Source: Trogon surrucura (Eukaryota > Chordata > Aves > Trogoniformes > Trogonidae). Taken from it: a DNA stretch of 64,000 bases. Below, one piece after another: positions 11,106 through 23,900 of the stretch (positions within the stretch are counted from its first letter, which is position 1; each line of letters begins with the position of its first letter). The stretch is taken from positions 10,330,238-10,394,237 of the forward strand of contig CM036619.1 in assembly GCA_020746105.1 (NCBI GenBank). Direction: 5' to 3'. The translations under genes were made by a program, and so were the position numbers. Below the pieces are notes generated by a model, which ran no database searches, had not been told where the DNA came from, and saw only the letters and a program-made list of their open reading frames with translations.

Positions 11106-14100
11106 TATCTGAACCAAGGCCCTTTTGTCATCTGGAGTATCTTCTAGGGAGAAAGTCCAGATTCCAAACAGGTAGAACTAAAACACTTGAAATGTTTTCT
11201 CTTGAGTATAAAGCACCCCTTAGTTAATGCAATTAAATGTATATCTTGTTAACAGCTGTTAAATATGGATGCAATTGCCTTTATCTGGAAAACTTTACTT
11301 ACTAAAGTTAGCATCCAAACACTTACTTTGTCCACGAGTTTCGATTGCTTTCTCTCTGGCTTCAGTAGGCTCTACGGAAAGCCAATCTTGGCCCGTCTTG
11401 CGTTGTACATCTGGACCTTTGGGTTGAGAAGAACGACTCAGCATGACCCTCTGGCCTGTCCATGGGCAGGATCGACAAACCTGACAGCAGCTCTCACACT
11501 GGCTCGAGCAGTACTAACGTTACTGCGTAGAATTTTGGTTCTGACCCAGCTTGCAGAGGTTGTTTTTTCCCCTCCCTGACTCGGCTCTTAGAAGTTTTTC
11601 ATTTAAGACCCGTTTCTGTCAAAACTGCTCCAAAAAGAACAAGTTGACTTGAAATTGCTAGAAAGCAACAAGAGCATCCTTTAGCCAGAGGAAAAAGCTG
11701 GGAGCGTGGAGTTATTGGATCTGCTTTGTATCAAAAGTAGTACCTGCAGCAGCACAGGGCTCAGGAAAGCGCTGTGATGAGAGAGCTTCTTTAACGCCAA
11801 ACTGTAGCACAGGTGTACCTTGCGCTCATCATAAGAATATTCTGCTTGATTAGATTTGGGGCTTTTAAATTTACATAGGCTAAACACACGGGGTGAGGGG
11901 TGTGTGAAATACAGACGTGGGGCGAGGGAAGCAGCCTGGTTAAATATTCTGCTCTTGCTCAGTGTCTACCCTGTCATGCTATTTCAGGTAACAACATTCA
12001 GAGATCCATTGATTCCAGTATCCTCTGTTCTCTGTCCTACTTGTATTACTTGTTCTTCAGTGACAGGTATTGATTTCCTTTTGCAAGTCAAAACTGAGGT
12101 GGATAACTCATACACTGTTTGGAGCAGAAGAGACTAAGACAAACGCATGCCCAGAGAACTCCCTTGGTGTTCAGTTTCAGTCTGCTTACCTTTTTTTCTC
12201 AAAAACTTAAAGCCCATGGTTGAACAGAAGACTGATTGGTAATCAAAACCAGTGAAAGTGGTGCAAACCTTAAATACCAATGAGTGAAACTCAGAAATAG
12301 CTCTCTGCTGCCCACCAAAACCCCAAATACTCCAACCCTGTAAACATGGTTTGTTTTCCTGTGCTTCCCCCCTCCTCAGACTCTGTAGTTCGGTCAGTTT
12401 GCATAAGCATCAACAAACAACTTTACTTTTCCCAGGCTCTACCCTGTTAGTTTCATGCCATTCACACCCTAGACCAGTAACCCTCCTATGCCAAGAAACT
12501 GGAATGTGACAGAGGAGCAAATGTTCCTAAGTAAATAAAGTTCAGCTTCAGGCCTCAAATTCTTACAGGCAACTTACCAACTCAAGCTTGCATTTAAGGC
12601 TGTTGAGGTGTTTTAATGAAACATTTTACCCCTTCTAAAACACTGCTTAGAGGCTTTTCAGATGGATACGGAATGCACACGGAACTGCAAGATGTTTTCA
12701 TCTGTATAGCTGCAGGCCAAAAATATCTAATACAAACTATTTCAGATTGTCTTAATGATAGTTTTAGGGCTACACATAACATGATTTACTGCTCAGTCAT
12801 CTGCTGAGAGAGTGGTCAAGTTTCTTTTTGAGATAAGCTCAGCGCTGTTTGTCAATTTGTACTTAAGCTTACACCCGCCCTGTGCTGCAGTGTGCACAAA
12901 CCCGTGAGTCTTTAGTAGTTCTCATCAGCTGCTGTTTCGAGTAACACTAAAAACGATAGTGTGTCACAGCACAGGCTTTGCCTTGTTCCTCTGTAAATTA
13001 CAGAACAGATCCTCCTGTCTGCAGTGAGGCGGATGTCTGCTCTGGTCTCTTTTTATAATAGCGGGGGTGGGGGACAATTTGTGACAGCTGTCACATCTGC
13101 TAGCCCTGTCAGAGCAGAGGAGAAGCTGGCCAGTCATTTACTGGACCACCTGAGGAATGTTCTGAATGAGCTTTAAGCTCACCTGGAGCATTAAATCCAG
13201 TGTTAATGCTACTCTGCTGTTCCTACCTATTTGGTCTTGGTTCTTTTAGTGTCTGATCAGAAACATCCCCTCTCCTTGTGCTTGTTGCTTTTTTTGCTGA
13301 AAGGCAGTGTGGGACTAGGACCATTCCTCTGTGGGAATTTTTTCCCCCAGTGCTTGAAGATGTTTCTGGTGCTTAAGTTACCACCAGAAATTTAGAACTC
13401 TGATATTTCTCTCTGTCCCATTGCATAGATGAATCACCCTTGAACACTCAAACTAGACTGCTCTAGAATGGCTGCTTTAGAGCTGGTTTCACTATATTTA
13501 TCTTTACTCTTCAAAGCAATAGTGTAATGCTTGGCTTTTTAGTAACTAATTAATTTCCCCAGCCTCTTCCTCTAGGAAGTGGGAAGAACTTACTACAGCT
13601 GCCTGTAAACTCAGAAGAGTACAGAGTGTCATGCAGCAGCTTAATTCTGAAACTGCTGACAAAAGTTTAGTAACGTTTTTCACCTTTCCCTGCACCCACA
13701 TCCGTGCTGTGGTAGTAAGTGTCAGCTTGCCTCGGAGCTGGAGTTCTTAGTGTTTACATGAAAATAAAAAAAATTACATATTGAAAAGGATCGAAATGTG
13801 CTCCTGAACTTCATACTGAAGAAAGACAAACCACCTCCTGAGCTGAACATGCACAGAAGAGGTCAGCAGCTGTTTGTTGGTTAAAAGTAGGAGGTTTGCA
13901 GTGGTTTTTCTGTCGGTGCCTGCAGACTTCCTTAGTGACCTGGTGACACCAGTAGCCACACACTGCTTGAGACACCTCAGAGATGAAAGCAGACCTTTTT
14001 TTCAAATTAGTAAAGATAATACTGCCTGTAATCACCTGCCATCTCTGCAAGCCATCCCACCCATGGCTCTAGACCTGTGTATCCTTGTCCTAGTCTTTGC

Positions 14101-16384
14101 TTTACTCATTGTAGATTTTGAATTCAGAGCTGTAGGGTCTACTTTTACTAACTCCAGGCACGAAAGCAAGAGCCCCAGGCAGCTGAGCAGTAAGTGATCT
14201 GCAGCCAGACGCATGCCCTCATTTCAGAGGAGACTTTCTATTGTGTGGAAACCCACCCAGGAGCTGGAAAAAAAAGCCTCATGGAGCAACTCTGGGACCA
14301 CTGCAGTAGTTCTGACCTCTGGATAGAAGCGTGGGGATGAAGGGCAGATTTGTGATCCAGGATATTCCTCAGCCTCTATCCTCCCTACAGGAACCGGGCC
14401 AACCTCTGCAGAAACAGGAGAACAAGTGCTAAATCTGCAACCAGAGTTGCTGGCCTGCTTACAAGCGAAGTTTAGCAGCCTGGAGATCTGGAGAGCAAGG
14501 AGCATTGAGCTTCATGTTAAGGGAAGTTACGCTGAGGGATGCTGGAAGATGGGGGCTTCCAAGTTTGCAGAGTACGGGAACAAATCTGAACTCTACAAGG
14601 TGGAGGTGAGAGGACCAGCAGCACAAACCACAACTTAAGATGCCTTTGAAAGAATGTGAGTGACTCCATTACTGATGTGAAGATCAATCATGAGGAGTCA
14701 GCAGCTCTCCTGTGAGCGTTGCCTGTAGGTGGGCCATATATGTGTCTCAGAACTTGGGGTAATGCAAGGGTTCAGGCTGTGAAGAAGTGAAGGTCCCTTG
14801 TCCAGGAGAAGCAGCATGATCTTAGCTAAACATAATGGGGGAGGAAGGGCAGCAGGGCAGCCAGACCATCTGGCCAACACCGCACAAGTAGCTGCCGTAG
14901 TAGCTGCACTGTGTGAAGGAGCAGAAAGCACCAGATGCGCTGGCAGGACCTGTGTCCAAGATCCAGTGAGCAGAAGCATTTGCCTGTGAGGGAGGAGGTA
15001 CTGCTGCCCTGCCAGAGCAGTCCCTGGCAGCAGCCCTACGCAGGGCCTGGGCCCACCTTAGGCATGGTTCTGGCAACGCCACTATATCCTCAGAGGAAAT
15101 CTGCAATGATTGTCTTGCTTAGGGATGGATTTTGCTCAGGATCATCCTTTAATTCAGGACCTGTGTTCCTGTCAGGTCTGTCTGAGTGAGATGCTGCCAG
15201 GTGCAGCAGAAAAGCTCCTTCTGTTCCCTCTTCCCTGCAGGGATGCAGAGAAAGTTGAGATGAAAATGAAAATATTAAATCTTGGGGTGGAAAAACCCTC
15301 TCTACTTCAAAACCTTTGAGAGCAGAATTTTGTTCCTCTCACTTGCCCACAGCAGTGTTCTGCTTAAATGTTTTTCATGCAAAACGTGGCACCTGGTGCT
15401 ATTTATTTAGACCAAGCTCTGCCTGAAATCATCACCTCCCTCTCTTTATAGCAGGTGCCTGGTCTGCCCATGATTTGTAGCTTCAGCTACTTGTCTGGTG
15501 GAATAATGTAAAATAAGGCAAGAGTGTAATGCTGCTTCATAAGTGTCTCTACTTGACTTCTTAGTGCCCTGGCCTCACTGCTGCTCACATCTCCCATCTG
15601 CTTTGGGCCAAAAACAGCACTTGTAGCCTTTGTGGCCATTGCAATGAGACCTGTGCCCTGGGGCCCCTGGGGCTGCAGAGTGAGCTGAAGCATCACAGGC
15701 CCCCGCCAACAACTGAGAGCAAAGCTGACAGCAAAATGCCATTTAGAGAAATTACTTTAAGACGTGTTCCCCCCATCTAATCCCTGTCCCTTCCTGAAAG
15801 GGATTGATGGTGTAGGAGAACAGCAGCATCTGTTGCTGGAGGGAGAGCTTCCTGCTGGGCAGATGGGCATGGGGAAGCCTCCTGCGATGGGGTGGACCCT
15901 CCTCCTGCAACCAAGATGCCTTCGATTGTCAACACGAGATGGAGGAGAACCTGAGCAAAGTGCCTCTGGGAAATCACAACTGCTCCTGTGACTGGGCGCC
16001 GCTCCAGAGGTTGAAGGAGCTTTTGGATTTTGAAGGAAAAAATCAGGTGTGATCATTTTTTTCTATAGTTTGGGAGGATCAGTGTTAAAGGCGATGTCTC
16101 ACTGCAGCAGTTGGGCTGCCAGGCCGGATAACCAGGCACCAACACTTGCATTTGGAGCTGCCGACAGCCCTGTCCCTGGGGCTGTCACCTGTGGAGCCCT
16201 GCCCAGGGTGCTGGCCTGCAGCCCCCGCCTCAGGCCGGGCCGCGCTCTGGCAGAGTGAGCGGCCAGGAGGCTGCTGTAGACGGTTGGTTTTGGTGTGCGT
16301 GCATTTGAAGTCTGCAGGGTGCTCCTGCCTATGTTGCTGCTACCTTCCTTTCTCTGCAAAGCCTGGCTCACGCTCTGCTTTGTC
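11106..16384. other. Intergenic region downstream of ASAP1
   Basis: No recognised gene. It contains a CpG-bearing segment at 11320-11560 with a minus-strand open frame and a strong minus-strand donor, and a perfect 16-bp palindrome at 13080-13095. GC content rises gradually toward the right. The remaining open frames on both strands show no domain or splice structure. Confidence 0.6.
13080..13095. promoter_or_regulatory. Perfect 16-bp palindrome, TGIF/MEIS dimer-type site
   Basis: The sequence TGTGACAGCTGTCACA reads the same on both strands. Its core TGACAGCTGTCA is the two-headed consensus bound by TALE homeodomain proteins (TGIF, MEIS, PREP), and the centre is also an E-box, CAGCTG. Function is inferred from the motif only. 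Confidence 0.4.
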
Positions 16385-17152
16385 ACCTGCTCCGGGTAAC
16401 AAGGTTCAACAAGGCCGAGGGCCGGGTCCTGCATTTGGGTCACAACAAGCCCCGGCAGTGCTACAGGCTTGGGTAAGAGTGGCTGGAGAGCTGCCCAGGG
16501 GAAAAAGACCTGGGGGTGTTGATGGGCAGCCGGCTGAACGTGAGCCAGCAGTGCCCAGGTGGCCAAGAAGGCCACCGGCATCCTGACCTGTGTCAAGGAT
16601 AGTGTGGCCAGCAGGAACAGGTCACAGAATCATAGAATGGCCTATGTTGGAAGGGACCTCTCACAACAAGAAAGGCATTGAGGTGCTGGAGGGTGTCCAG
16701 ACAAGGGCAGCAAAGCTGAAGGGTCTGGAGAACAAGCCTCGTGAGGAGCATCTGAGGGAACTGGGGCTGTTGAGCCTGGAAAAAAAGGAGGCTGAGGGGA
16801 GACCTTAGTGCTGTCTGCAGCTACCTGAACGGAGGTGGTAGCGAGGTGAGAGTCAGTGTCTTCTCCCTGGTAGTTCGTGATACAGAACTAGAGGAAATGG
16901 CCTCAAGTTGTGCCAGGGCAGGTTTAGCCTGGGCATAGTAAAAATTCCTTCACTGAAGGGCTTGTGAAGCATTGGAAGGGGTTGCCCAAGGAAGTGGTGG
17001 ATTCCTCATCCCTGGAGGTGTTTAAGAATCGTGTAGATGAGGTACTCAGGGACATGTTCCTTGGTGGGCTTGGCAGGGCCAGGTTAACGGTTGGAGTCGA
17101 TGATCTCAAAGGTCTTTTCCAATCCAAACGATTGTGCTTCTTTAATTCTGTG
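16385..17152 (+). mobile_element. CR1 LINE, about 0.77 kb of 3' ORF2 and tail
   Basis: The sequence follows the avian CR1 reverse-transcriptase 3' region: 'gttcaacaaggccgagggcc', 'aagacctgggggtgttgatg', then 'gggctgttgagcctggaaaa', then the tail 'gatgatctcaaaggtctttt' and a final ATTCTGTG. It is heavily diverged, with frameshifts and stops, so it is inactive. A 40-bp antisense CR1 tail lies inside it. Its 3' end lies only about 165 bp upstream of the TATA-like box of the neighbouring CpG island. Confidence 0.9.
16623..16662 (-). mobile_element. Short antisense CR1 3' tail nested in a sense CR1
   Basis: The stretch 'cacagaatcatagaatgg', then 'ttggaagggacctctca', is the reverse complement of a CR1 3' terminus. 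It interrupts the plus-strand CR1 between the 'ggccagcaggaacaggt' segment and the 'gagggtgtccagacaagg' segment. This indicates a later, very short insertion or a local rearrangement. Confidence 0.7.
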
Positions 17153-17154
17153 CT

Positions 17155-17980
17155 TGCCCACAATGGCCCGTCCGAGAGCTGCCCTGGTGCTCCGGGAAGG
17201 GTCCCTCCCCAGGCCCTGGGACGCTTCACCCCGCGGCGGGGGCTGGCACCGGGCGCCGGGCGCGGCGAAGGTACCGGGGCCGCCTCTCCCCCTCCCTCCC
17301 CCCCCACGCCGCTTCCTTTTATAGCGATGCGGCACCGCGCCCGCCGCCAACCTGTGGCCGTGACGACGCCGCCCGGCACCCCGGAAGGCCAGGCTGCGCC
17401 CCGCCGTGCCCCGCCGCGCAGGTAGGCTGCCCGCCGCCCCGCCGCAGCGGGGAGGGGAAAGGAGGGAGGGAGGGGCGCGGCTCGGCGGGGCGGCGGCGGC
17501 TGAGGGGGAGCCGGGGCGGGCACCGGGAGGGGGGAGCGGGGCGTCGCCTGAGGGGAGCAGGGGGTGGGCGCCCGAGGGAGCCGGTAGCGGCTCGAAGGGA
17601 GCCGGGAGGAGCCTGATGGCGCTGGGGGCTGGGCCGTTGTGGGGAGCCCGGGGATGGTCTGGGGGAGGTCGGGCAGGACCCTTGAGGGAGGCGGTGGCGC
17701 GCGGGGTCAGGGTCGCACCCGTGCCCTGCCCACCCTTCCCGGGGGCGGGAAGGCGCCGGACCGGCGGAGGGTGCTCGCCGCCCCGGGCCCGGCCCCGGCC
17801 CCAGCCCCCGCCCGCAGCGCCGGGCCGCCCGTCGGGCCTCGGGAGCGCGGCTGGCGCGGGGAGCCCGTTGCGGCCCAAAGGCCGGAGCTGCCGCCGTCGC
17901 CTCAAGTTTCCCTCCCTGCGCGGGGGCTGTGAGGCCGCCGGGGCCCTGGCAGGTGCCGAGGGGGCTTCCCTGGTGAGAGG
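17155..17980 (+). promoter_or_regulatory. CpG island 1 with TATA-like box and splice donor
   Basis: This block of about 0.8 kb is very rich in GC and CpG within AT-leaning DNA. Left of about 17420 the plus strand is C-rich; right of it the strand becomes strongly G-rich. That skew is typical downstream of a plus-strand start site. CTTTTATAGC at 17316-17325 is TATA-like, and a good donor (GCAG then GTAGGC) lies at 17422. A candidate first exon would run from about 17350 to 17421. A short ATG frame at 17327 runs into the donor. I cannot tell whether this is an alternative upstream CYRIB promoter or the start of a separate non-coding RNA. Confidence 0.6.
17316..17325 (+). promoter_or_regulatory. 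TATA-like element in CpG island 1
   Basis: CTTTTATAGC in an otherwise GC-only context. About 40 bp downstream lies GTGACGACG, a CRE-like half site. The predicted start would be near 17350. Confidence 0.35.
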
Positions 17981-20900
17981 CCGGGGACAGGAGATGAGCA
18001 GGGTCAGGGGACAGAGACGAAGGATGCAGCGAGTGGTGTGACAGCCCTCATGCCAGCCAACACCAACCGAGGGGCAGAAAGCTGGGGTGGGATTTTGCTG
18101 CTGCCCTGGTTTGGCCGGGAGGCCTGGGCGCCGTGGGTGCTGCTTCTGCTCTGCTGGGCTGGGAGCAGCAGGGACAGTAGCTGGCCGCTTCTTGTCCTGA
18201 GCTGGGTGCGTCGTGTTTGACTGTCCCCTGATGCTTGGACAGGCGTCAGGCTGGAGGCTTTTCGATTGTCGTCCTTCGTGCAAATCTTCCATCTAAAAGC
18301 TTAGCCCAGCAGGCAGAAATGCACGACTGGCCGGTCAGAGGCGAGTGCTTCTGCTTTGGGCACTTCCTCGTCTGGGCGGGGATGGGGTGATGTGACTTGT
18401 GTGAAAACGACCCCTCTCTTAAGCAAGTTGTAGTGTTTCAAAAGGATTAGTGGCGAAATAGAGAGGAAGTAGCACAGAGCAAGCCCTGAACCGTGAAGAT
18501 TAACTGGCTGTATGGTTCAGAGGGGTGTTACCCTTCTGCCATTTACTAATGAACTCTTATCCCTAATAGTCATTCTTTAAGATAGGTGACCTAGAGAGCC
18601 ATGAGGGGTATACTGTTTACTTGGTGTTTTGTCAGGTGTGTGATTAAACCAGTAGAGGGGCCCTTCATTCAAACAAAGCAAACCCCACATCTGCACCCCA
18701 AACCAAGAAGTGTTGTGAAGAGATGGGGGATTTCGTTGGAAGGGCAACATTGCCTTTGTTTCAGGAGCCTGGCAGCAGGCTGCCACCTGCTCAATGTCAA
18801 GGATGCCTGTGCTGTTGCTGCAGGGCGGGAGGAGATATTCGGGGTGCCTACACGAGCTCTGAGGGACCTTCCTGAGTGCACAGAGGCACCCTGGGTCCCT
18901 TTGGTGCTTGACTCTGCATAGGAGAGCTGCTCGGGGTTGTCTTGCCTTGTTGAGAGGCAGCACTCCGTTGCATGGCTCCTGCTGCTCTCCCCACTCAGCA
19001 GGGACTGGGAGCCCAGCCCATGCCTGTCCTGGCAGCTCCATGCTCGGAAGCTGCTGCTGTTGCAGGTGGTTGTTTCTATCTGCTGCTCTGGTCTCAGTCA
19101 CTTCCAGGACTGATCAGACCAAGAGGCTTCCTTAGGGCGTTTTTGGACAATTGTCACCACTTGCTTTCCCAGAGGCTGGGGATGTGGGTTCCTCCGTGGC
19201 ACGGCTGGCGAAGCACCTCCCAGCATGATGGAGTTCTTGGGCAGGTCTGAGGCAGTGCTCTGCATGGAGACTGGGAAGTCCTCAGGATCCAACAGGAACA
19301 GCCATGCCAACAGGACTTTTAAAAACATTTCCAATAACGTCTAGAGCATCCGTCCCTCTAACTGAGATCGATAGTTCAGACCTCTCAGCAAGGAGCATGT
19401 GCAATAGATTTTCAATAATCTGGATGGCACCGCTCAGGCTTGAGGAAAAAATAATTAGGCCTCGTTCTGTGCCTCTAAATGTGAGTGTGGCCAGTAAGTG
19501 CAGTGGAAGAAGCTGATGCCGCCTCTGGAGTGTGGGATGGCATATCCACTCTTTAACTGCTGTTTCTTTTTACTGAGGAGTGTCAGAGGATAAATAGTGG
19601 CTCACAAGAAAAAAGATTGGTCTTTGATATACTTCCTGTGCTTGCTGGAGAAGAATAAGGCCAAGAGTATTTTGAAAGTAAAAGCATATTTCCTGTGAAA
19701 ATCTTCTGCTGCAGTGAAGGACAAGATCATGTTTTCTGAAACTGCAGTCACAGCTGCCGTGACTCGAGCCAGCCCTGCTGGCACCTGGATGGGGCTGGAA
19801 GGGGTTGGTCTGAGGCACTGAGCACTGGTCTGCCCAGCCTGCAAATGGGGAGCAGGCACAGCATCGTGTGCTCCTCTTGCTGCATTGGGAACAGGAAGAG
19901 AGGCTGTGTCCTCTGCTTGCAGATGGTCTCCAGAACCTGGATAGGTATTGCAGGTTGGTTCGTCTGCAGGCATGAACTGTCCTGCTCTGGTTGACTGGAT
20001 GCTCCAGAAACTCAACTGAGAGTGTCTTGAAAACTCAGCTGATCTGAGTGTCTTGGCTGCCCCTGCAAAGTTCATGCAGGAGCGTGATCCCATCAAGGGC
20101 GTCAGGACTGTTTCTGTAAGCTGAAAGTCACTCTCAACTCTGACTTCGGAAGGCTTGTATCTGAGGTTGGCACAGCCCAGCACCGATCTTCCTCATCATC
20201 TCCTTTGGGTTTTGCTTCATTGACTGTGAGCTCGCTTACCTGCTGAGCCGCTGCCCTCGCAGGCCGGCACGGTGCCCCCAGGAGCTGAACCAGGCTCCCT
20301 GGCAGCAGCACAGCTCTGGGGCAGGAGGTGGCCGGGAACAGAGCGCGACGCTGACTGTCTGCTGGAACACAGTCTCTGGAGCAGGGATTTCAAATCTGCA
20401 GTCAGGTCGTACCTCGCAGTGGGCAGAAAGCGCTTTGCACGGTGTCTGTAGTTGCTCAGCTGTTGGAAACCTTTGTTCTGCACTGCTCTGTGTGGAGCTT
20501 GATACAGCTGGGATTTTCTTTTGGTGCATGAGCTCTATTACTGTCCTCACTTGGTATATTTTAAACTCTTCCCCTCAGTGTGGTTTTTTGTTGGTTTTTG
20601 AATAATGCACGTTAATTTATTCCCTTAAGATCTTTCTAGGCCAGAGATGCTCAAATTGAGTGTATGTGTGATCTTGTGGTATTAGGTGGGATAAGCCTAG
20701 ATAGTAGATAGCTTTGGTTTCCACTCCCAGCAGTTCTGTACATGATGCGAGCTGCTTTTCTATCATCAAAAATGCAGTTTTTATAAAATGCTGGGTTTGA
20801 TATCTGCTTTTCAGAAATGCTGTAAGATCTGCTCCAGGGTATCTAGTGGACAAACTCTTCATTGCTTAAAAGCTTACTGGATAGAAAGACAAAAATACCA

Positions 20901-23900
20901 AATCTATCGCAGAAAACTAGGAATTTTATCTGAATCTTGCTAAGACAGTCTTTGTCTCAGCCAGAATTAGGATACACACACACACACATCTGCCTTGTTC
21001 CCAGTCTTGAGGTCAAACCTCCTGGCTACAACCCTCTCTATTTAAAGAAAAAAAAAAATATAGACACTAGTTGTAATCTGTGCTATGAAAATCTAATCTG
21101 TGACCTAATTTGTTGTGATACCATGAAGAACCTGTCAGTAGCAATCACTGTAACTCGTGGCACGGATGCACTGCCTGCTTTCCAAGAGCGCTCGCTCGTC
21201 ATAGCCTCCGAGGGAGCGGTGTCACACCGAGCGTGTACGTTTGGGCTCCTCCAGTGCCAAATTTGGGGAATAATATGCAGACAACTCTGAAATCGCTTTT
21301 GTTACTCTTTTAAAATTAAAGTGGCGCAGTCTTAACTGTGTGTGGAAGTGGACCTCTTCTGCAGAACAGGTTGGCTTGAACCGTGTGGGGAGGAAAATGA
21401 GATGCAACCAAAACTAGGCAGTTTCTTGTGTGTGTTGTGACAGCCATTTACCTGTTAATTGCTCATTCACCTGGTCTATGGGAGCATCTTGGAAGCAACC
21501 AGCTCACTGGGTGAGTGGTTCCAGGAGCGACTTGTCTAAATAACTTCACACCAGTGAGATGAGGTTTCATGGGCAGATTCTCAGTGGGCAGAACTGGCTG
21601 GCTGCTGGTACAGCCCCTTCAAGTCAGGCTTGTTGTCCTTAATGAGAAAAAACAAGATCTTCTTTGGTGTATTACTGAAACCATAGCACTGCCAATCTTG
21701 GTCTGCAGGGCCAGAGAAGTAAGGAAGGTTCTACAGGTCAGGAATGCACAAATAATAGGCCGAAAAGGCAGGAACTGTATTCCTAGGTTCCTGCACTGCT
21801 GCGCCTGACAGGGAGAAATCTTGACTGAGGAACTAGTGCTCTGTCAGAAACAGGCAGTGAAGCTGGGCTTCCGGTTTGACTGTTCTAGAAATAAAAGTTC
21901 CTTCTTTAAAAAACTTATTATCTTTAAGGTGTTTTACTTGAAAGTACTAAATTAGAATGCGCAAGGGCGTACAGCTGTTAACAACTGCTAAGATCCGTGT
22001 CCATGCTTACTGAGATACCATCGGTCCATTTGGACTTTTGAGAGCCTCCAGGTTACTCGCTGGGTTTGAGGGATCCAGTTAAGTTGCATGTCTGCAATGA
22101 GGCCATAACCTATGGGCTGATGCCTTCCCTACTCACGCCTCGCAGGAGCTACCTGTGCTGCTGTTAAGGCATTAGCTCTTCTACTTTTTATTTTGTGCCT
22201 TCTCTTTATGCTCAGCACTTGTACACATCTTGTTCCTTAGCATACATTAGCTGTAGGTTAGCACAAAATACATGCATTTGTGTAGTATGTTGTAAACTCG
22301 GCGGCCTTTTTTTTCCACCCTGGGCACTCGGTGCTCAAGTTTCAGTGTGTTATTTGTTGATTTTTTTGTTCACTCCAGGCTTTTCCCTCCACCCACTCAT
22401 TTCCTCTCGCAAATGTTTCCTCTCTTCACCACTTTCTCACACGAGTTTCTTGTGCAGCATTGCCGCCCATTGCGGGCAGGCTCAGCGCTTCATCCTCCCT
22501 TCATCTCCGCGGGAGGTGGGTGACAGATGGGCAGGGAGAGGGGGTCTGGGTGCTGATCTGTTTTGGAGCAAGAGGAGCAAAGGCTTGTAAGCAAGGTGGA
22601 GGGAGTGAAGGTAGAAGAGGGCTCCAGACCAGAATGTAGCCAGACCAAAGGCTGTGTCCCCTCCTGTTCCTTGGAGGCTGGTCTGCCTCCAAGACTTGTT
22701 CATGGCCTTAAGAGCATGTTTTCACATGCAATTCTTTTTCTATCTGCTTCTTATTTCTAACAAAGGTTTCTCACCTCCCCTTGGACAACACCAACCTCTC
22801 AGCCACAAGGGGTGCGTCTGGCAGCTTACAACCTATTAACAAAGAGGGGGGAAAAGAACCCACCATGAAAATAGCATGTTTGTAGTTTTAAATTAGTCAA
22901 GGGCTAAAATTAGTAAGAGCAGGCCTGTCTGTGGCTGTGCAAACCAGCAGAGAATTAATATTCATCTGCTGCTGAGCAAGGCAAGCAGCGGATCGCAGCT
23001 TGCACTTCCTTCGCCTTGTCCCACTCCTGTCCTTGCAGCTTCTCCTTCCCGTGGGGCTCGGTCACTTGCCAGCAGAGAGCTGTACAGATGCCTCTAACCT
23101 TGTGCCAATACCAATGCTGCTTTCAGCACTGTGAAATGTTAGCAATAACCAGAGTGGTTTTACTGCAGTCCTGTAATTTCTTTGTTCAGCTGCTGTGAGC
23201 GCAGCTTTGGATGCGTCGTGCTAAAGTCGCCTTTCCTCTGCTGTAATTGTGTTGCTGTTAATGGGGCTGCAGTATAAACCGGTCACTGAAATAATTTGCA
23301 TCACAAGAACAATTCTAGGTTGATTTGGTTCTTTGCAGGTCCATTTTTTGTTTCACATCCTGGCATCATTTTCATTTTTGGCACGACCCATGCAAACAGG
23401 TTTATTTGCACAAGTTGAAGTGTGCAACAGACCGGTGGGAAAGGGTGGAAACTTACTGGTGAAGGGGAAGAAAGATCTGAAAAAAGGATCTTGAGTTGCT
23501 GAGGAAGGGAGTCGTGGGAGGGGTGGCTCAGTTGTTAGGCTCTGCTGGTGGAGGTGACCCAGCTCATGATCTTCACGGGGAGCAAGTGATGTGTTTGAGG
23601 GAGAGGAGAAGAGCAAGAGTCTTCACCTCTCTCCCCCTCCCCTGCGAGCCACTGCTCTAGGCCCTGCACCCGCCACCAGAGATAAATCCTGGGAGTGGAT
23701 GTTCTTCCCCCCCTCAGCGTATCCAGAGGAATCGGAGGTCACTTGGAAATCAAACTTAAACAATGCCTTAGCGCAGCTTTGAAAAGTTTACCCAAAGGGC
23801 TGGCGTTGCTCCAGCATGGTTAAACTGCTGACTTCCCTCCTGCAGCAGCGCGAGAGAGCAGGCTCCGGCTGGGCCACCAGCAGCAAGCGGTGGCTGCTGG

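Noticed and set aside
16099..16596. 165-codon minus-strand frame
   Set aside because: Largely antisense to the CR1 copy starting at 16385; no domain.
17084..18292. 402-codon minus-strand open frame across CpG island 1
   Set aside because: Composition is Pro/Ala/Arg-rich, as expected from the reverse of GC-rich island sequence. It runs through a CR1 end and has no domain.
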